Assembly (NCBI GenBank): GCA_019321725.1
Contig: CM033115.1
Location: forward strand, 9,372,673-9,436,672
Source: Paulownia fortunei
Taxonomy: Eukaryota; Streptophyta; Magnoliopsida; Lamiales; Paulowniaceae
Direction of reading: 5' to 3'
DNA: 64,000 nt
A model generated the notes under the pieces. The model was not told the DNA's origin and searched no databases. It was given only the letters and a program-made list of their open reading frames with translations. Below are positions 58,716 to 64,000 of this stretch, piece after piece. Position numbers and translations under genes: made by a program. Numbering within the stretch: the stretch's first letter is position 1; the number at the start of each line of letters is the position of its first letter.

Positions 58716-60309
58716 TTGGTACAAATTGATAAGTTTTACTTTCTAGTTGATTTTATTATTTTGGACATAGAACCTGTTGTACAAACACATACACAAATTC
58801 CTATAATGTTGGATCGTTCTTTTCTTGCAACTTCAAATGCTTTGATCAATTCTAGGAATTGTATTTTGAAGTTAGCATTTGGAAATATGACTTTGGAACT
58901 AAATGTGTTTAATGTTTGTAAGCAACCTGTAGAAGTTATCGAAGTACATGAAGTGGATTTAATCGAGAAACTTATTCATAAATACTTTAATACCACTAAC
59001 TCTTCAAATTCTTTAGAGACTTGTTTTAAAAGTGTGAGTATTTGTAAAAAGGCACATGCTAATACTCTCTCTGAATTTTCGCAGGTACAAGAAAATCATT
59101 TTTGGAAGCCAAGGTTTGAAGAACTTTCATCATCAATAGTAAAATATATTCCATCAAGTATTAAAGCTCCCGTGTTTGATTTGAAACCTTTACCAGTTGA
59201 TTTGAAATACTCTTTTTTGGGTGAGAATGAGACTTTTCTAGTAATAATTTCTTCCAAACTCGATGCATCTTAAGAAGATAAGTTGATCGAAACTCTGAAA
59301 ATGCATAAGAATGATTTAGGATGGACCATTGTTGATATTAAAAGTATTAATCCTTTCATTTGCACACATAACATCTATCTAAAAGAAAATGCTAAACCTT
59401 CTAGAGAAATGCAACGAAGGCTAAATCCTAATATGAAAGAAATAGTGAGAAATAAAGTCATTAAACTCTTAAAAATTGAAATCATTTATCTTATTTCTTA
59501 TAGCAAATCAGTAAGTCCTAATCAAGTGGTACGTAAGAAATCTGGAGTTACTATAGTCAAGAATGAGAATGATGAATTAATTCTAACTAAGACTGTTACT
59601 GGTTGACGAATGTGCATTGACTATAGAAAACTCAACTCAGTTACTAAAAAATATCATTTTCCATTACCTTTCATGGATCAAATTTTAGAAATAGTTGCGG
59701 GACATGAATTTTATTTCTTTTTAGATGGATATTCTAGGTAAAATCAAATTGCAATTGCACATGAAGATCAAGAGGAAATAATATTTACATGTTCTTTTGT
59801 TATTTTTGCATATCGAAGGATGCCTTTTGGATTATATAATACACCAGCTACATCCCAACGATGCATACTTAGTATTTTTAGTGACATAGTTGAACATTTT
59901 CTTGAAGTCTTCATGGATAATTTTTCTATTATTGGTAATTCATTTGATGATTGTCTATCTAATTTAGAAAAGGTTTTGATCAAGTGTGAAGAAAAGAATC
60001 TTGTTCTCAATTGGTAGAAATGTCACTTCATGGTAACAACTAGTATTGTTCTTAGACTCATTATTTCATCAAAAAGTATTGAGGTTGACAAATCTAAAAT
60101 TGAGTTAATTACCAATTTGTCAATACCAAAGACTATGAAGGAGGTTAGATTATTTTTAGGACATGCAGGTTTTTATAGAAGATTTATCGAAGATTTTAGT
60201 ATAATATCTAATCTTTTGTATAATCTTCTAACAAAAGACACTATTTTTGAATGAACTGAAAATTATGAAAATATTTTTGTTAAACTTAAAAGCATGCTTA
60301 CATCTGCTC
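58716..60309 (+). pseudogene. Protease end and reverse transcriptase of D2 (3'-truncated)
   Basis: A second single frame from 58716: FLATSNALINSRNC, then LGWTIVDIKSINPFICTHNI, CIDYRKLNSV, HFPLPFMDQILE, FAYRRMPFGLYNTPATSQRC, and the catalytic box F-M-D-N (59910-59921), where the second Asp of F-M-D-D is Asn. It continues through VDKSKIELITNLSIPKTMKE and FYRRFIEDFSIISNLL. Stops at about 59270, 59605, 59739, 60016 and 60252. Homology to D1 (19700 side) ends at 60309, in the middle of the RT-RNase H connection, where the copia polypurine tract takes over. RNase H and integrase are not in the window. Confidence 0.88.
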
Positions 60310-60318
60310 CCACTTGCC
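60310..60318 (-). other. Copia polypurine tract fused to D2
   Basis: The minus strand reads TAG stop, GGGCAAGTGGGAG, then GCAGATGTAAGC of D2. The tract has the usual copia form. The trinucleotide GAG (CTC on plus, 60307-60309) belongs to both partners, so the break cannot be placed more exactly. Confidence 0.75.
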
Positions 60319-61938
60319 CTAGCTCCAATTGCCCATGTATCTAAGGCCCATCTTCTCAAGATGTCCGTCGAATATCTTCTGTGCTAAGGGCTTAGTAAGT
60401 GGGTCTGCTACATTTTTTGATGAGGCAACTCGATCCACAATGATGTCGCCTCTACCAATGATCTCTCTGATCAAGTGATATCGTCTCATTATGTGCTTGG
60501 ATCTTTGATGAGATCTTGGCTCTTTTGCTTGCGCAATAGCTCCATTATTATCACAGTAAATCATAACTGGATCAACAATGGATGAAATTACATCCAACCC
60601 TTGGATGAAATTTCTAATCCAAACATCTTCTTTTGCTGCATCTGATGCAGCAATATATTCAGCTTCGGTGGTAGAGTCTGCAGTCGCCTCTTGCTTAGAA
60701 CTCTTCCAACTGACCGCACCACCATTCAAGGTGAATATGTATCCGGACATGGACTTTGAGTCATCTATATCGGACTGAAAACTAAAGTCTGTATATCCCT
60801 CTAGTTTTAGTTCTCCATTGCCGTATATCAGAAAGATATCCTTAGTCCTTCTCAAGTACTTGAGGATCATCTTAACGACTTTCCAGTGTTCTTCTCCTGG
60901 ATTGGACTGATATCTGCTCGTGACACTCAGAGCATATGCTATATCAGGCCTTGTACATAACATTGCATACATTATGCTCCCTATTGCAGAAGCATAAGGT
61001 ATGCGAGCCATACTTTCTCTCTCTTCAGGTGTCTTAGGAGACATAACTTTAGAGAGTGAAACCCCATGACTCATAGGCAGAAATCCTCTCTTGGATTCCT
61101 CCATGCTAAACCTTTTTAGCACTTTATCTATGTACATGGATTGGGATAGTCCGATCATCCTTCTGGATCTATCTCTATAGATCTTTATCTCTAGGATAAA
61201 AGATGCATCTCCCAAGTCCTTCATGGAAAACTGATTAGATAACCAAGTCCTCGTTGACTGCAACATCCCTACATCATTCCCAATGAGTAGGATGTCATCA
61301 ACATAGAGCACAATAAATGTAACTGCCCTCCCACTAACCTTCTTATAGACACATGGTTCATCCGGGTTCTTATGAAAGTCAAATATTTTGATCGTTTCAT
61401 CAAACCGGATATTCCAACTCCTCAAAACTTGTTTGAGTCCATAAATGGATCTCTGGAGCTTGCAAACCTTTTGCTCGCTCCCGCTGGATATGAAGCCTTC
61501 TGGCTGCTTCATATAGATCTCTTCCTTAATGTTTCCATTAAGAAAAGCGGTCTTCACATCCATTTGCCATATCTCATAGTCATAATATGCAGATATGGCT
61601 AATAGTATCCGTATGGATTTAAGCATCGCTACTGGTGAAAAAGTTTCCTCATAATCAATTCCTTGCTTCTGAGTATAACCTTTTGCTACCAATCGTGCCT
61701 TATAGGTTGCTACCTCTCCATCTACTCCAAGCTTCCTCTTGTAGACCCATTTGCAGCCAATGGGAATAATTCCCTGTGGTGGGTCCACCAAAGTCCATAC
61801 TTTGTTGGAGTACATAGAGTCCATTTCGGACTGCATAGCTTCTTGCCACTTCTTCGAGTCGATGTCAGACATCACCTCTGCATAGCTTCTTGGATCATTA
61901 TCCAAGGGGAGTCCCTCTTCTTTGTTCTCTAACAACAA
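60319..61938 (-). CDS. Copia reverse transcriptase and RNase H (open 539-residue segment)
   Basis: The longest open frame of the window. Residues ~29-270 are the RVT_2-type [71 protein letters not shown], and the catalytic YVDD at residues 212-215. RNase H follows at about 380-525: [44 protein letters not shown], with the acidic triad kept. It ends [10 protein letters not shown], a usual copia C-terminus. All catalytic residues are present, but it is only part of a polyprotein whose upstream parts carry stops and a frameshift; the first Met here is not a natural start. Higher GC and better preservation than the gypsy copies suggest a younger insertion. Confidence 0.9.
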   Translation of the reverse strand: MLLENKEEGLPLDNDPRSYAEVMSDIDSKKWQEAMQSEMDSMYSNKVWTLVDPPQGIIPIGCKWVYKRKLGVDGEVATYKARLVAKGYTQKQGIDYEETFSPVAMLKSIRILLAISAYYDYEIWQMDVKTAFLNGNIKEEIYMKQPEGFISSGSEQKVCKLQRSIYGLKQVLRSWNIRFDETIKIFDFHKNPDEPCVYKKVSGRAVTFIVLYVDDILLIGNDVGMLQSTRTWLSNQFSMKDLGDASFILEIKIYRDRSRRMIGLSQSMYIDKVLKRFSMEESKRGFLPMSHGVSLSKVMSPKTPEERESMARIPYASAIGSIMYAMLCTRPDIAYALSVTSRYQSNPGEEHWKVVKMILKYLRRTKDIFLIYGNGELKLEGYTDFSFQSDIDDSKSMSGYIFTLNGGAVSWKSSKQEATADSTTEAEYIAASDAAKEDVWIRNFIQGLDVISSIVDPVMIYCDNNGAIAQAKEPRSHQRSKHIMRRYHLIREIIGRGDIIVDRVASSKNVADPLTKPLAQKIFDGHLEKMGLRYMGNWS

Positions 61939-62145
61939 GTTGTACCTCTTAGGTACCCTTGAGACCCTTTCGGATCTTCGAAGAGATTGTGTCTTAGAGG
62001 GTCCAGCATCAGCTGGTGTACCATTTACTGTGTCAGTTGGGGTGTTCTGTGGTTCTTGAACCTCTTCAAGTTCTACGACATTGTCACTTCCATCTGAAAG
62101 AAATTATTCTTCAAGGAAGGTAGCATTCCTTGAAACAAACACCCT
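61939..62145 (-). pseudogene. Copia integrase-RT linker with two stops
   Basis: On the minus strand the frame continues from the integrase through two TAA codons (at about 62144 and 62110, where Gln and Glu would fit) into VSRNATFLEE, then [35 protein letters not shown] and on into the RT segment. It is in frame with both neighbours, so only point mutations separate them. Confidence 0.8.
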
Positions 62146-62574
62146 TTATTTCGTGGCATTATAGAAATAGTATCCAATAGACTCCTTTGAATACCCCACA
62201 AACTTGCATAAGCTGGATCTCATATCCAACTTATCTCCCACTAGCTGCTTCACATAAGCAGCACACCCCCATACCCTAAGGTATTTATAGGAAGGTGTCT
62301 TTCTATACCACATCTCATGTGGTATTTTGAGGACGGCTTTAGATGGCACCCTGTTTAATAGGTATGCCGCCGTTTCTAAGGCATAGCCCCAGAATGAAAG
62401 AGGTAATGAAGTGAAGCTCATCATAGATCGAACCATGTCCAACAAGGTTCGATTCCTACGTTCCGCAACTCCATTCAGTTGGGGAGTAGCAGGAGGAGTC
62501 CACTGTGAGAGAATCACATTCTCTTTTATATAATCTAAAAATTCTGTGCTTAAGTATTCACCTCCTCGATCAGA
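62146..62574 (-). pseudogene. Copia integrase, catalytic Glu and C-terminal part
   Basis: The frame is continuous with the N-terminal integrase but for one TGA (at 62572-62574, next to SDRGGEY, the second catalytic Asp). SQWTPPATPQLNGVAERRNR carries the catalytic Glu, followed by SLPLSFWGYALETAAYLLNR, HEMWYRKTPSYKYLRVWGCA and KFVGYSKESIGYYFY. The stop is a single transition from an Arg codon (CGA to TGA). Confidence 0.87.
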
Positions 62575-63303
62575 TCAAAGAGTTTTTATACTTAATCCAG
62601 TTTGTTTCTCTACTTCAGTTCTGAATTTTTTGAACTTTTCAAATACTTTAGAATTGTACCTTAAAAGGTACACATAACCATACCTAGAGAAGTCATCGGT
62701 AAAGGTTAAGAAGTAGTTATAGTTCCCATGGGCACTAACATTTAGTGGCCCACATACATCTATATGGATCAAATCCAATAGATGCTTGGCTCGCTCCACT
62801 TGTTCAACAAATGGAGATTTGGTCATCTTTCCTTTGAGGCAGGATTCACAAGTTGGTAGTTCTTGCTCTCTCGTTAGATCAAGCAATTGTGCCAATTTGT
62901 TAATCATTTTCTTAGAAATATGTCCTAATCTTGCGTGCCACAGGCTCATTGAACTATGATTATCTAATTTTCTTTTATGTTGTTGAATTGTGAAAATGGG
63001 GTTATGGGGAGTAATAGTATATAAACAATTCGTCAAAGAACCAGAATATATAAAATCAAAACGTTTGAAAATGGAATAATTTCCATTCTCAATGGTAAAT
63101 CTAAAACCTTCTCTATCCAAAACTGGAATAGAGATAATGTTCTTAATAATATTCGGAACAAAAAGACAATTATTTAAAACTATTACATAACCATTCTCTA
63201 AAGCCAGATTAACGGTCCCTATAGCTAATACAGCAACTCTTGCTCCATTTCCCATCCTAAGGACCGTCTCTCCTCCATCCAGCTTCCTACTTCTTGCCAT
63301 CAT
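62575..63303 (-). pseudogene. Copia protease end, GAG-pre-integrase and integrase N-terminal part
   Basis: 242 open residues. The protease tail gives VLRMGNGARVAVLAIGTVNL and a hydrophobic LFVPNIIKNIISIPVL. The integrase zinc finger has H123, H128, C152 and C155 (LWHARLGHIS, CESCLKGKM), and the first catalytic Asp is D182 in HIDVCGPL, with YFLTFTDDFSRYGYVYLL. It ends at a TGA in front of the second Asp motif. The Met at its start is internal to the protease and not a natural start. Confidence 0.88.
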
Positions 63304-64000
63304 CTACAAATTATTGCAAATATGTGAGCCACAACCGGTATTAATACCCAAGAAGTATTGTTAACCGACAAGTTAACTTCAACAAAATATATACCTGAAC
63401 TCTTCAGGCTTGCAAGATACTCCTTGCAATTCCTCTTCCAGTGCCCTGGTTTGCCGCAGTAATGGCACTTGTCATTGGCTTGAGAAGAAACCTTTTTGAC
63501 ACCTCCCTTAGCTTTCAGCTTGTTGGGTTTAGAGGAACCCTTTCCTTTCTTCTTTCCTTTCTTGGGCTTTTTAGCCTTTGATCCAAAAGAAGATCCAACA
63601 AGCAGAACCGGCTTGTCCTTTTTCATGATGGACTCAGCCATCTTTAACATGTTCACAAGCTCAGCGAGACTAGTCTCCATGTTGTGCATGTTAAAGTTGA
63701 CAACAAAGGTGTCAAATGATGGAGGCAGAGACTGCAGCAGAAGGTTCGTATAGCGTTCGTTCTCCATAACGACTCCAAGGGACGCCAGCCTTTCAATAAG
63801 GGCTATCATCTTTAATCCATGATCATGGACTGAAGAGCCCTCAGTCATACGACATCTGAAAAGCTCTTTTGAGATCTGATATCTCGTCTGCCGAGTTCTT
63901 TCACCATACAACTCTTGTAGGTGAATGAGGATCTCATAGGCAGTATCTTGATCCTCATTCTGCCTCTGCAGCTCATTTGACATCGATGCCAGCATGTAGC
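63300..64000 (-). pseudogene. Copia gag (UBN2-type capsid, zinc knuckle), partial at window edge
   Basis: Open for 231 residues in the window and continuing past 64000. The capsid domain has YEILIHLQELYGERTRQTRY, SVHDHGLKMIALIERLASLG and LLLQSLPPSFDTFVVNFNMH. A Lys-rich stretch (KPKKGKKKGKG) precedes the CCHC zinc knuckle CHYCGKPGHWKRNC (C177, C180, H185, C190). It should run on into the protease D-T-G motif, but a single-base deletion at about 63342 puts NTSWVL out of frame and removes the catalytic Asp codon; it then terminates. Confidence 0.88.

Larger units (their letters stand above)
60309..64000 (-). mobile_element. Ty1/copia retrotransposon, minus strand, continues past right edge
   Basis: Gag (right), protease, integrase, RT and RNase H (left) in the copia order, in what was one polyprotein frame. 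Defects: a 1-bp deletion at the protease active site and three nonsense codons. On the minus strand the stop of RNase H (60319-60321) is followed by GGGCAAGTGGGAG, the polypurine tract. Instead of a 3' LTR, D2 sequence follows at once. The 5' end lies beyond 64000. Confidence 0.9.

Noticed and set aside
1..64000. tRNA, rRNA or other structured RNA genes
   Set aside because: No cloverleaf with anticodon and T-loop signatures or rRNA motifs was recognised. The tRNA-like matches are primer-binding sites only.

Overview
The window is nuclear DNA of a flowering plant, probably a eudicot. It carries a RALF peptide gene, remnants of LOG-type and carboxylesterase (CXE)-type genes, and a dense layer of plant LTR retrotransposons with plant-type primer-binding sites (tRNA-Asp and tRNA-iMet classes). 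It is AT-rich and almost entirely repetitive. The only host gene that looks intact is the RALF gene at the left edge (217-675, minus strand). No tRNA, rRNA, CRISPR or prokaryote-type operon was recognised.

Layout, left to right. (1) 1-1056: RALF gene and its flank. (2) 1057-9140: a degenerate tandem array of about 105-bp units (1403-8953), bracketed by two related LTR-like fragments that both start TGATGGGC. (3) 9141-12334: the 3' half of a minus-strand Athila/Tat-type Ty3/gypsy element (integrase C-terminus, 3' UTR, polypurine tract, LTR). (4) 12341-16885: the same tandem repeat in inverted orientation, interrupted by a solo LTR (14818-16311). (5) 16886-22186: Athila/Tat-type copy D1, 5'-truncated, running from gag to integrase and followed by a decayed extra reading frame. 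(6) 22364-22693: a LOG-like gene fragment, then half of a copia-like LTR (22711-23802). (7) 24497-35681: chromovirus-type Ty3/gypsy element A with both LTRs; its 5' LTR is interrupted by a 2.2-kb solo LTR (24732-26950). (8) 36153-38460: a solo LTR of family A with a perfect 5-bp duplication, directly next to a CXE pseudogene (38461-40327). (9) 40654-53800: chromovirus-type element C, into whose 5' internal region element B (43451-53235, both LTRs) is inserted. (10) 55004-60309: Athila/Tat copy D2 with 5' LTR, primer-binding site, gag, protease and part of RT. (11) 60309-64000: a minus-strand Ty1/copia element whose polypurine tract is fused directly to D2 and which runs off the right edge.

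All retroelement polyproteins are broken. Most in-frame stops look like C-to-T or G-to-A changes at Gln, Trp or Arg codons, as expected for old, heavily methylated DNA. Relative ages can be read from nesting: the family-F solo LTR is younger than element A, B is younger than C, and the D3 solo LTR is younger than the inverted array. The most unusual structures are the inverted pair of higher-order satellite arrays with LTR-like borders, the post-pol reading frame of D1, the LOG fragment, and the LTR-less copia/D2 junction. Similarities to named families are from memory and by eye; no search was run.
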